Below are positions 1 to 11,963 of a DNA stretch of 64,000 nt, in pieces. The position numbers and the translations under genes are program-made. The notes under the pieces are model-generated. The model searched no databases, was not told the DNA's origin, and saw only the letters and a list, made by a program, of their open reading frames with translations. Source of the DNA: Paragordius varius. Taxonomy: Eukaryota; Nematomorpha. The stretch's first letter is position 1. Each line of letters opens with the position of its first letter. The stretch lies in contig OZ176050.1 in assembly GCA_964247055.1 (NCBI GenBank), forward strand, positions 3,782,001 to 3,846,000. The letters run 5' to 3'.

Positions 1-52
1 AAACTTATTGATGGTAATTTGATATCAAAGTAAATAATTTTATATATTTTAG

Positions 53-2816
53 ACAACTAAAAGAGAAATTAAAGTTAGATGTCGCAAAATTTAAAAATTC
101 TTATGGATTTGCACCTGGACTAGCTATCGTTCAGGTATTAAAGTTATCAAAATTCATATAGGTAGGAGATCGGACTGATTCCAATGTGTACATAAAAATG
201 AAATTAAAGTCAGCCGAAGAAATTGGCATGACGGCCAATTTAATTAAAATAGCCAAAAGTTCATCTCAAAAAGAGGTTTTTAAAATTTATATATCAATAT
301 GATTAGATACTATCCATAGTTAAACAATTAAATTCAGATCAATTAGTACATGGAATTATTATACAATTACCATTAGACACGGATGAAAAAATAGATTCCA
401 ATTTTCTTTTATCCCACATATCGATTCACAAGGATGTTGACGGCCTCCATCCCTATAATAGTGGTCAACTTTCCCATGGTGATTTATCCAACACATTTAT
501 ACCATGTACTCCGAACGGATGCCTTCATTTAATAAAATCTACAGGTTTTTTCTACGGTTAACAAAATTAATCTATATTATTTTTTTGATATAATTAATAT
601 ACATTATGAATTTTAATATTCAAACAATTGGAATAAATAGTTTGTTCATCTAAAAATAGTATTATAGTGCAGAGGTGTCCACAAACGGCTTCGCGGGCCG
701 CATCGATGGTAACAAATGCACATCAATAATTATTATTATATATGAATCATGAGATTGTAAAAAAATGCGACAACTATGCTACTTTTTAATTTGATTTTTG
801 TTTGTTCGTTGGAAAAATTTAAAGTTTATTCAGATTTGACTACATTTTTAAAATTTCAAAAGTTAAATTTTAGTAAAATAGTTTGAATTACGTTTTCTTC
901 TATAATTTTAAACTGATAATGTCTACTTCAAAATTTATTAAATATGAATAATTATAAGCATGATGATTACCATCTCTGGTGTTAATAAACATAATATTTT
1001 AATTTTGAATAAATTAAATAATATTTTAACACTTAATTACCTCACCTTTTTATCCGCGATAACATATTGGAATTTATATCCCAAAACTCAATCTTGTAAT
1101 AAACCACTGTTTAAATAAACAGCTGATTTTAAAATAAGTATCAGTTTTTGCTAAAATGTAATCTGAAAAAGTTAATAATTTACATTATCCAACCATATTT
1201 TTTTAAGAAATATGACGCCTTCTTAGCTAAAGAAAGCATATTTTCTATATAATGAGATTTGTATTAAACAAAAAAGTTATTACCATAACTATGTTTAATA
1301 TTATGTTTTATTGCTGATTGATAAGATTAAAATTCCTTATAAATTAATTTATTTATAATTTTAACATGAATTATTTGTAGGTTGTTCGATTGAAGGTAAA
1401 CGTGCGGTTGTCGTAGGCCGGAGTCGTATTGTTGGAAGTCCCATGGCTCAATTACTTATATGGAACAATGCTACTGTCACAGTTTGTCATTCTAAAACTC
1501 AAAATTTGTCCAACATAGTATGGTTTATTACACATTTTTATTGCCAACTAACTTATAGTCTCTCTTATATTTATTATACTTACCTTGTAATAAGCTCTTT
1601 CTATTACACTGCTTTACTAATGTCTTGATTAATGTAAATGCAGAACACAACATATATTTTAGCTTTTCTTCTCATTTTCATAAAATTTTGACCGTCATTT
1701 TAAATGGTTTAATATTTGGCCTCACGATATGATAAAAACTAAGTTTCACAATTTTTGCATTGTTTTTTAGACAAAAGAAGCTGACATATTGGTAGCAGCG
1801 ATTGGGAAGGCGCATTTCATAAAAGGTGATTGGATTAAACCTGGTGCAATTGTCATTGATTGTGGAATCAATAGTATTCCAGGTTTATTTCCATTAATAC
1901 ATATAATTGTTTGTTTGCCCGATAAATATGTTATCTTATAGAATTTATGGTTTAAAATCATTTTACCACATTTCAAATAAATGCACTTTAAATAGATTAT
2001 ATGGGCCTAAAAACATATAATGTATTTGATTTTTTAAGGGGTGAACAATTTATAGTGTTTCATTTGAAATGTTTAAGGTGAATCAAAGCGTTTTGTTGTA
2101 TATATTAGCAATCTTATGGTTCATCTATGCTGTTATTGAAATATTCTTAGTTTATAATGATAGCTTGGGTACATACAAATTTTACAAATTATATAATAAA
2201 AAATCGGGGTTCTCTAATGGAGATATTATGGCAAGTTTTTATGAAACCTGGATATCATAGAAGGAATTTTTATGATTACACAAAGTGTTTTAAATAAATT
2301 AATTCGGCTTTTATAATAGACATTTTTGGCTTATTAATCACAATTAATCTGTGTTTGTGTTTTTATATGAGACCAGAAATATTTGGTTTTAATCTATTTA
2401 TGAATCCTAGAAAATGTTTGTTTTTATGCATGATAGTGACATCTGGACTTTATTATAGGAATAACTATATTTATTTCACACAATATTGTCGTTTTTTATA
2501 TGTGGCCAAAAAAACATGGTGTTATCTATGAATATACGTTTCTAAATATTGTTTAGATGAAACCAAAAAATCCGGGTATCGCCTAGTTGGAGATGTAGAT
2601 ATTGAACAAGCCGCTCAGATTGCTGAATGGATTACACCGGTTCCTGGGGGTGTTGGTCCAATGACCGTTTGTATGCTTCTCAATAATACGGTAGAGAGCG
2701 CATTTCGACACATGAACAAATCTCAAGACTGTGATGCTCATGTTAACAATGCCAATGGACATTATAAAAATGGTGCAGAAAATGAGGGATCCATTGTAAA
2801 TTTGGATTATATATGA
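53..2816 (+). CDS. MTHFD1-type methylenetetrahydrofolate dehydrogenase/cyclohydrolase, 3' part, ligase domain absent
   Basis: Exons: 53-134, 162-275, 307-544, 1381-1517, 1771-1882, 2557-2816; all introns are GT-AG and the phases agree, giving 313 residues to the stop. The 5' end lies outside the window. The family oxidises 5,10-methylene-THF with NAD(P)+ and hydrolyses the methenyl product to 10-formyl-THF. Visible motifs: [13 protein letters not shown]; the active-site stretch SNVYIKMK with the catalytic Tyr and Lys spaced as in MTHFD1; IIQLPLD; KDVDG; the Rossmann motif [12 protein letters not shown]; and [10 protein letters not shown]. These resemble cytosolic MTHFD1 more than mitochondrial MTHFD2. 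After GPMTV and VESAFRHM the protein runs about 33 unconserved residues and stops, where trifunctional MTHFD1 would continue into formate-THF ligase. No ligase sequence follows downstream. Two introns are only 27 and 31 nt. Introns 545-1380 and 1883-2556 hold nothing recognisable except a short GC-rich patch near 669-713. Confidence 0.9.
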
Positions 2817-3508
2817 TTTTTGGAATAGGGATGCCTATAATAATTAAAAATTTGGAAATATGTTATACATTTGGGTGGTTTTGAGACTAAAAACTAGGTC
2901 GAAGAGTTGATGCAACGACTTAGGTAGGAAATTTAATATGGTTTTTTTGATTTTTTTTCGATATATAAATGAAAGAAAAATATCGGATAGTTTCATATAT
3001 ATATATAAACATAGTGTTTTGGGCAATGAAAATAGTGGGAAAGTTCATGAAACAATTAAATATATATATATATATTGGTCCTTAAAATTTTTAAGATCTA
3101 ATTTAACCATAATTTTTACATTTATTTTTTTTTTATTATTTTAATTTTCTTTATTTATTATATATTTATTCATTTAAAAATAAAAAATTTTATTGAATAA
3201 CCACATTTTTTGTTTTAAACTATTTTTTTTTCAATTCAACAAAATTATTAACTTTTAAATGTTTTCAATAAAAAATTGTAATTAATAACCCAGAAAACTT
3301 ATATATTTTTTCATTGCTTGTTAAAATCTTATAAATATCCAAAATTATTTTAAGAAAGTAATAAAGATATACGGTTTCTCAAAGATTAAAATTGATATCG
3401 ATTTAAAAATTATTTTAAATAATAGAAAATAGGTTAAAAACAATAAAATAGATGGATTATTTACGATTTGATTGATAAAAGTTAAAAACAAATCAAAAAA
3501 GTCATAGG
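2817..3508. other. Intergenic, 3' flank of the folate gene
   Basis: AT-rich sequence downstream of the MTHFD1-like stop. Short open frames on both strands here are low-complexity Ile/Phe/Tyr-rich translations and match no family I recognise. AATAAA-like hexamers occur, but none can be singled out as the polyadenylation signal. Confidence 0.6.
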
Positions 3509-3568
3509 ACCAACTTGAAATGTTTAAGGACCAACTTGAAGTGTTAAAAGACACTCTTGAAGTGCAAA

Positions 3569-3570
<2 letters not shown>
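3509..3570. repeat. 21-bp tandem repeat, three units
   Basis: Three adjacent units of about 21 bp (3509, 3530, 3551) share the core ACTTGAA followed by GTG or ATG. They lie directly before a (TA)n tract. One plus-strand frame reads as a heptad-like pattern (DQLE, KDQLEVL, KDTLEVQ), but it is flanked by stops and no splice donor is evident. Confidence 0.7.

Positions 3571-3641
<71 letters not shown>
3571..3641. repeat. (TA)n microsatellite
   Basis: About 35 uninterrupted TA dinucleotides. The long Tyr/Ile open frame on the minus strand here (3345-3725) is a by-product of this tract. Confidence 0.97.
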
Positions 3642-3643
<2 letters not shown>

Positions 3644-4849
3644 GGCAAATTTTGTGAAAAACATATCCAAATTTAACTATCAAAGGCGAAGTATGAAGTA
3701 AATTCCTTAAATGCAAAAATAGCAAATTGAAAATTTATTTATAAAAATCTAAAATATGGATGAATTAAATAAAAAAGCATTATTATGTTTTATGAAAATT
3801 ATTTAAGTTTGGATAAATTAAACAAAAATATATAGAAACACTTTCTTTTTAGTTAATCACTAAATTATAAATATAGATCATGCTACATTTTAGATATTTT
3901 ATTATTATTTACCTTTTTTCATTGTATTATTTAATTTTTACAATTACAAATTTAAGAAAAATGGCACAACCGGCGACTATTCCACCAACCAATTGATATA
4001 ATGCCAAAATTACAATTAATTTTACAAAATTATAACGGAACACCTTTTAAAATATGTCACGATATTTATTATAATGGGCACATATATTTTAATTACTTTA
4101 TTTAATTTTTACTATTAATCAAAGAATAAATTTGAGTTTCATTATTACGTACATTAGTTCTTAAATATATATAAACTTTCCAATTCTTAGATAAGAAATT
4201 TTTCCTAATAAACCGTTAATAGATATATTGATGCAGTTAGCCACACAGTTTGGTTTCTTAAACTAAGCTTTTCCGTATTTAAGAGGGAACAGATTGATTT
4301 TTATGTATCGTTTAAAAACAAAAATTGAGCATTTTGAAAAGCTCTACTTGATAATTTTTTCTACCATATTTTTTGAAAACTGTATGGCTTACAAGTGGAA
4401 GCCGGACGGATATTCTAATTTTGATTGCAACTAACCTTTAAGATAATAGTTAAGGTTTTTGATTATCTTAGCTGCATTTCATTTAGCATATGAGGGAAAT
4501 AATGGTTCAAAAAGTGGTTTTGATTGTAAGCAAATATAATTTATATCTCCAATTTGTATTTTTGGGTTTTGAATTATATAAAGAAAGAATGACCAAAATA
4601 ATATATTAATTTTGAATGCTGAAAATTAAATACAATAAGCAATATATGGCATATTGTAAACACTTAAAATACCTCCAATAAAAAATTTTAAGACGTTTCG
4701 ACTAGATTTGACATGTTATATTAATATTTGAATCATATTATAAAATTTAATATATCTCTGATATATAACTATTTAAATATATATTTATAAAAATAAGAGG
4801 TGCTAGCAATGTTTGAAGAAAACGGATAAGCGCATTCATACTCCAAATT
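3642..4849. other. Intergenic, nothing recognised
   Basis: AT-rich sequence without conserved coding, structured RNA or clear transposon ends on either strand. Confidence 0.5.
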
Positions 4850-6050
4850 AAAAATTTTAATCATTTATAAATATCCCTAAAGTATAAACCCTGTTTTGAA
4901 TTAGGCCCTCAGTTTTGCCTCATCTCGTGTAAAAATCAGATTTTTTGAAAAATAGAGGTCTAATACTATAAATAAGTTTGTAAGGCATGTTTGAAAAACT
5001 TGTCGTTTCATTCAATTTTAACAGTGTACTTTTTTTATCGTTTTACGAATATCCCGATAGCGACTAAGCCTTTTATAAGTAGCACCTTTTTTGAACCGTA
5101 CACTTCTGCAAAATGGTAAAAATTGTTGGCTCTAAAACTTTCGAATAACGTGTAGGCGCAGAAAATTTGATAAAAATTTTATGATTAAACTGCGCCAAAA
5201 ATGTCTTAACCTTTTTAAAATTAACCTCTAAGTCTCACATGTGAAAATAGGGTCTTTAATAATATTGAGGTGAGTGATTTTTTGTCAAACATGTAGGCCC
5301 ATTAAAATTTAAAAGTGGTTATTTTTTATTTCAAATGAATGCGGATGACTCAGCCGTTTTTTATTACTCTCTCTGTCCAGCCCCACCCAAGCAAAAATGT
5401 ATTTTAAACAAATATTCGTTTTGAAGCACGTTTCAATGTGTAGGCGCAGTCTGGTTTAATTTTTTTTAAAATTGTTTTACAATTGGCCGACAGTGACTAA
5501 ACTTTTTGGAATTATTCCGCCCCGTTTCTATATAAATAGCTTTTTAGGATGATTTTTGCCTTTAAAATCTGATTCCAAAATACGTAAGAGCACAGTCAAA
5601 GTTTTAATACTGTATTTTTTTGTTTTAGAATTTTAAAGTACTAAGTCGTATTTAATTAGCCCCTCAATTTAGCCTCACATAGTGTGAAAATTGTGGCTTT
5701 AAAATAATGCTGACATTATAGCCATTTTTTTGAAAAACGTGTAGGGCCCATGCAAATTGAAAAGTAATGATTTTTTATTTATAAACGTGCCGAGGACCAC
5801 TAAGCCCTTTTTTGAATAACCCCTTAGTCCGGCTCCTGTAAAAATAGTTTTTTAACAATTGACTTGAAATATGATTCCAAAAAATGTATGGGTACAACAG
5901 TTTCAATAATATTTTATATTTCTTAAAAAATAGATAGCTTCGAAATTGAGTAAACTAGCCCTCAATTCATCCCTTTTCACTAAAATATTGGCATTACTGC
6001 AAAAGTCAATTATTCAAAAGAAACATTCAATTTCATAAGTGCGTTGCAGG
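4850..6050. repeat. Decayed ~150-bp tandem repeat related to the Helitron monomer
   Basis: Recurring blocks are spaced about 140-155 bp apart: GTAGGCGCAG or GTAGGCCCAT near 5152, 5291, 5440 and 5743, weaker at 5595 and 5898. Each is followed by an AAATT..AAA stretch, a GCCGA..ACTAAGCC block, TTTTTTGAATAA, then a pyrimidine-rich CCCCTCA/CTCCTGTAAAA block. Six to eight degraded units can be followed. The same order of blocks (GTGTTGGACCATTCAA, GCCGAACATAGTC, TTTTTTGATTAAGGCCCTC, CCCCGTAAAA) makes up the Helitron copies at 45317-46212 and 61018-63271. I infer an old relative of that element or a satellite sharing its monomer. Confidence 0.6.
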
Positions 6051-6243
6051 CGACTGAACCACATATACCTTCTGAAAGAAACATATCAGACCATTTAAAT
6101 TTAACAATAATACTAATTAAAAATCTAAAAAGTAAGTTGTGAGATGCTTATGAAAAGCATATCCTTTCTAAATACGCCTCTATATAAAATACGTATACAG
6201 CTGTTTTTCTAAACACAGACGAATAGGTAATCCATAATATTTG

Positions 6244-6637
6244 CAGGGGCGTACCGAGGGGGGGCAAGGGGGTGCATCATGCCCCGAGCGCCGTTATTTT
6301 GGGGCGCCTAAATGATTTTTTAAAATTAATTTTAATTATGCAAAACTAATAAGAACTTTTAAATGAGATTTTTCAGCAATTTAGATAATTATCCCTATAA
6401 TATATACTCTATTATTCACCTAAGTAATACCATTGAATAAATTTAGTATCATATAAATATATATATTTAATAGATTTAAAATTTATACGACAGTGCTGTC
6501 TTATCTATGGTGTTTAGGTTACAACCTTTGTATTTTTTTTACTAAATTGTTTTATTAGCTTTTAAAAAAAAAGTGGGGGGGGGAGGCGCCATAAAAGTTT
6601 TATGCCCCGGGCGCCGCAAATGCTCGGTACGCCACTG
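6244..6637. mobile_element. hAT-type MITE with perfect 8-bp TSD
   Basis: The 394-bp element starts CAGGGGCGTACCGAG and ends with the complement of CAGTGGCGTACCGAG (one mismatch in 15). It is flanked by identical 8-bp duplications AATATTTG at 6236-6243 and 6638-6645. GC-rich subterminal blocks (CCCCGAGCGCC; CCGGGCGCCGC) contrast with an AT-rich middle. TSD length and CAG..CTG ends fit the hAT superfamily. It has no coding capacity. Confidence 0.9.
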
Positions 6638-6645
6638 AATATTTG

Positions 6646-9600
6646 TCCGTCTAAAAATTTATAGCTTATAGATTTGAATACATCAAGTTAGAAAACCTAA
6701 ACGCAGACATATATATTAGATTTGAATACATTTTTGATGACCTTTTATATATGGGTTAAACTATTGTATTAATTTTGTATTCAACCTGCACACGTTATTT
6801 TACCTTGGTTTAACATGTTGTAAATTTATATTCACAAAAAGTATATAAACATCGCAAACTGTATATCGTTTAGATTTTGCATTTTAACTCAATAAATATT
6901 ATTGTTTTACGGTTTTCGATTTACTACAATAGCATAGCGCAATTTTTATATTGGTTTCTGGATTAAGCTCCACTCTATGTGTATTTATACCATATTATAT
7001 TTTTAATTTACCATATTATTACATAGGTTTTTCGTTTTGAGATTTGGTTAATATAATAGTTATTGCCTCCAATGAATTATTACTTAAGAAAAACGCTAAA
7101 ATATCTAAATGAACATTGAATTTTTTATATGAAATATCAAAAATAAGCTACTCTGGGTCAAAATGGGTTATTTCCGAAAACCGATAGAAACTAATGTTAA
7201 AAACATTTTTATCTGTACTATAGTTAATGAATCCACCTCTAGACTGTGGGATCTAAAGGAGAGTTATAACGTATCAAAAATTAATTAATTCTTTTTTAAT
7301 AAAAGTTGAATCACCCGTAAAATAACCGTTCATATACCAGAAAATTAAAGATAGGGAATCAAAGATAAGAATTTTTTTATACAAAATTATTTATTTTATT
7401 TAATAATCATCTTAATTGTTTGCACACAATCTTTGATCATGGTTATTAAAATATATATAAGTTCAGGGAGAGATTTGAACGGAAAACGCCATCTTTATAT
7501 TAAATAACAACATCATGCTATGAATATTATTTTAAATTATCATTACATTCAGAAGTTATAGTACTTCCAATCAAACAATAGGTGGTTACATTAAACCAAA
7601 TTTGAGACAATGTTTATCACGTATTATAGTGTAAGACGCGTTTCGTTCTTGTCGTAGACTCCACAGTCACACATAATAAACACGGGGAAACTCTGTCAAT
7701 TGGATTTATATATACTGAGTATTTTAAGTTTTAAAGACCAATTATAGTTAATGAAAGAGAAACTTAGAATTTGAAATCCATAGACGACCGATGTATTACA
7801 ACAACAGACAACAAATTTTGACTTTTAAGGTGCCATTTTTGTTTTTGAATTTTTTTCATTAAAATACATTAATAGTATATCTGAAAAAAAATTATTCAAA
7901 CACCTGAGAAATATTTTTCATGAGGATTATCGAAAAACTTTGGCACGATTTAACATTAAACACGAAATTTCCAAAAATAAAAGTTTTAGTATAGCGCCAT
8001 GTATTATATATCATTCGAAAGAGTGCAAAAGACAATCTTTTAAATGGTAGCATGTCATATAATGTAGTAAGATATTAAAGTTATTGAGTGTTATATGGTC
8101 AAAAATTACAACCTATTAATAAGTTAAAAATTTTCACAGACGATTTATAAATCATATAAACAATTTTAATATAATTATTAGGTTTAAATTAGTAAATAAT
8201 TAAAAAAATCAAGAGCATTTGGTCTGCTTTATAAAAATCATTGTTATCAAAATTACTAGTGGATCCTAATAAGTAAAGTTATAACTGTTTATATATTACA
8301 TATAAAGGTTAAAACAGATTAAAAATGCTTTAACTATTTCTAGTCTTTGAAATTTTATACCCTTTTAAGAATATAATTAATATTAGATGGTAATTTAAAA
8401 AAAACCAAAAACTAAAACTGACGGACTGTGTAAAATAAATTTTTAAAATTTTTTTATTTAGTTATAAACATCGAAGTCCCAATTTATTGCTCTAATGGAA
8501 TCCACTTAAAATATAAGCAAAATTCTAGGATTGCTCGATAAAAATTTAATATATGCTAAATTTTGATAGCAACTAAAAATATTTAAAAAATGAATAATTT
8601 TTTAAAAATTTTATTTTGTTAGAGCTTACACGATATAATTTTGAAGCATGATGTAAACGGTAAACTCTTTAAAATATTGAAAAATACTTTTTCTATCGCT
8701 TTGGTTTAATTTAAGGTTTGCCTAAAAAATTGACGACTTTTTTAAAAAATACAATTTATGTTTGATATAGATTTAAAGACAAACAAATAAATAAAATTAT
8801 AAGGTTATAGAAATTAAGCATGATTGCATTTAAAAAAAGTGTATAATAATTCTTAGCGTTTTTCTACGGTTTCCCTCATGGCTCGAAGTGCTGTGAAGTG
8901 GGCACAAGATTTTGCTAAAAATTAAACTTTATATTGATTTTTTTAGTTGATATTAAAATTCAGGATAAACTCAAAATTTATATGGCGTTGGCAATTCGGC
9001 GGTTGTTTTATGAAAAATCCATTTTATAGCAAAAGTTTTTGGGACTTCCGTGTTTAAATCTGAATATTTTTTGGAGGTTTTATGAATAAAAAAATTTAAA
9101 AAATATGCTTCCGAAAATTTCGCCATTTCTGATATGGAGGAATTGCCTAATAACTTTCGTAAATTACTCAGGGCCAAAATCTATAGCACTACAATAATTA
9201 TGATTCAATCAGATCAGGTATTTAAATTCCACGATTGACACTTTGTGACGCTAAGTTTTTTTCGAAGGCTAAATGCTTTGTTAAAAAAAGTAACAAACTA
9301 TACACCATAAACAATATTTTATGAATGGAAAAATAATTTTAAAACGAATTAATTTTGAGATGGGGGGAAAGTCTTAAATTTAAAAAAAATTTTAGTGTTA
9401 TATGCTTAACAGCGGCCCTAGATACAATATAAATTTGGCTTTTTAAATGATACGACTGCACTAAATTATGACATCAAAAAATGTTTTTTTAAAAAATTAA
9501 TTTTTTATTATAAAACTTAATAATTGTTAGAGAGCAATTAAATTTAGAGCTTTTAAACTCTGAAAATTGATTAAATATTCATAAATAAAATAAATCGATA

Positions 9601-10414
9601 ATTCCGAACAATTTATCACAAAATTTTGCTAAATGATTCTTCCTCAAATTTAAGGTTAACATGATTTATTAAAACTTTGAAATTAATTAAATGCAGATTT
9701 TTGCTTTTAAAAAGGTTAAAGCCAAAACATTTTAAGTTTTCAAAAAGTTGCCGTTTCAGTGAGAAATACTTAAGCAATAATTAGAGAAAATATAATAAAA
9801 AAAACGGTTTAATTAGAAATATTTTTTGGGTCATCTACTCATTAAATGTTTAAACTTTGATTCAGGAGCACAATATTAAAAAAATAGTCATTTTTTATAT
9901 TTTGATGCATCTAATGAAGTATCACCTTACATATTAACATGTTTCAATGACCACAATTTTTATATATGTGAAACGTGTCAAACATTGCATGAAATTTCAC
10001 CTTTAAATTGAAAAGGGGTAACTGTAATTCATATATCTACCCAATATTTGATTGTTTGCCATTATACAGTCATGTATTCTTTATATAAAAAAATTTTTTT
10101 TCGAATGGGTATAAATATTTGGTAAGGAATGAAAAAAACAAGAGGTCCATGGTAAATCTTATGCTTTTTTAATGAAAATGATATTGCTAATACCATAAAG
10201 ATATAGTTTACTTTTCCCATTCTTTACAAAATATTTATATTCATTTAACGAAAAAAAATAATTTTTTATAAAATAAAGGATACTCACTGAAATAAAAAAC
10301 CATAAAACAACCTGTAAATACATGCCTGCATTAGTTTTAACCAATACCATATGGCGTAACAACAGATTAAAAAAATGTTGAATTTCTTTTAATTATTTTT
10401 TATTGGATTTGGAT
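6646..10414. other. Intergenic, upstream of Trio
   Basis: 3.8 kb of AT-rich DNA. No conserved protein, tRNA or element with matching ends was recognised. Short open frames at 8971-9177 and 10159-10362 (minus) match nothing I know. The Trio promoter must lie here or further upstream, but no core element stands out from the AT background. Confidence 0.5.
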
Positions 10415-11963
10415 ATGACTGAATTCGAAAAATACCCAGGAAATGAATATCGTAATAATTTTTTTTATAATACAGATTTACTTGATTATTCAAATGTGAA
10501 AAAAGTAATTTTGCAATCAGGAATTTTTTATGCAGGTTTAATTTTGATTTAAAAAGTAAAGGTGGTGAAGATTACAAGAAAGGGCCTATTATCCAAATAA
10601 TTTTTTATAATACATCGATTTGCGAAGCTAAAAAATTGGGACTTTCAAACTTGGATTGTAATTCGAAATCAGTTTGTATTGCTTCGAACGATGCTACATT
10701 CAAAAATCACAAAGACATAATGAATAAATCCGTTTCTCATGTTAACAATGGACAGGACATTTCGTATGATATGAGTCATGAAAAATCTTGTCGCAACATA
10801 TCAATTGTTTTCTCATACTTTTACCAAACATTACCGTAATTACATTATAACTTAAAATTAATTATTTTCGTAAAAGGTATATATTTTACATTTTAGGTCC
10901 CACATTACAAAATTAGGATTTACAGTTATTGTCGATGGTCGAAGATCTAAATGGGAAATTATAAAACGGATTTTGGATTCATTGGAAGTAATTGTTTAAT
11001 TTAAACTATGCCTAATGATATAATTGAAAATGTTGCATTTAATATTTTTTATTATTAAATTTTATTTTTTGTGTGTTTTGATTTGTATGATAAAAGATTT
11101 TTGTCAAATTGATTATACTGAAAACAAATTAAATATTCCACATATTTGGTTAATAAACCATTGCTGTTTTGTATTGTTTAACAAACACTTTGATGTTTTT
11201 AGCGCCGTTTCACATATTTTATCCTTCATTTATATTAATTATTAAAACTTTATATATAAATTTAATTAGAGAATTTCAATTAAATATTTTTTATACAATC
11301 CAATATTTAGCTCAAAAATGAATTGATCAAAAACATTTACATTATTAAACCTGAAAAATTTTGGCAAAAACAAAAAACCAGCCTGGGCACCGCAAAATAT
11401 CCCTTTGAAGTAAGTAACACAAAATATAATTTAAAGTTTATTGCACTTTCTATTATTTTACATACATGTAATATATAGATAGATTTAAAACAATTTTTTT
11501 GGTTTTTTAATCATCTAAAAATAGAGTGTTAAAATTAAATTATAATTATTATTATGGGAAATTATTTGTTTTATATCATTATTTATTTGAAACATATATA
11601 GAATCAACTTAAATCCTGGTTGATTAATTTTGGATTTTTAAAGCATCCTTTTACTCCATTTCATATATTTTTTCTCTTAATTTTTTAATAATTTTTCCTA
11701 TAAAATTTTAATTTTTTTAAAGATTTCAATGGTATCCCTTGAAACATTGTATAAAACATGTTGTGCACCTAATCAACTTATATGGCCAAATATGCCTATA
11801 AATATACCAAATAACAATAGCAATAGCAATGAAAATATTGACGAAAATTTTCAAAATCAAACTCCAACTACGCCTCAAAAATTGAATTCTATGAGAAATA
11901 ATCACCAATGGGATGATATTACTAAGTTGATTTTGGATCTTGCAAAATTAGATGAGCAGAAAA
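10415..11963 (+). CDS. Trio: Trio module: SEC14/CRAL-TRIO domain (exons 1-5, residues ~1-275)
   Basis: Characteristic TRIO positions are present: [13 protein letters not shown] (TRIO GGRDKRGGPILTF), [39 protein letters not shown] and [10 protein letters not shown]. About 60 Ser/Asn/His-rich residues are inserted between the first strand and GFTVIVD (10640-10830), and an Asn/Gln/Thr-rich stretch follows the domain (11800-11885). The domain is expected to bind lipid or membrane. Intron 1 is 26 nt (10536-10561) and is needed to restore the GGEDYKKGP reading. Confidence 0.93.

Noticed and set aside
669-713. hAT-like terminus CAGAGGTGTCC with a GC-rich CGCGGGCCGC block in the folate-gene intron
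   Set aside because: No matching inverted end or 8-bp duplication was found in the intron, so an element cannot be delimited.
2069-2260. 63-residue hydrophobic open frame in an intron of the folate gene
   Set aside because: AT-rich sequence gives hydrophobic frames by chance; no homology, and it sits between two well-supported exons.
3345-3725. 126-residue minus-strand open frame with a long Tyr-Ile run
   Set aside because: Translation of the (TA)n tract; no conserved flanking sequence.
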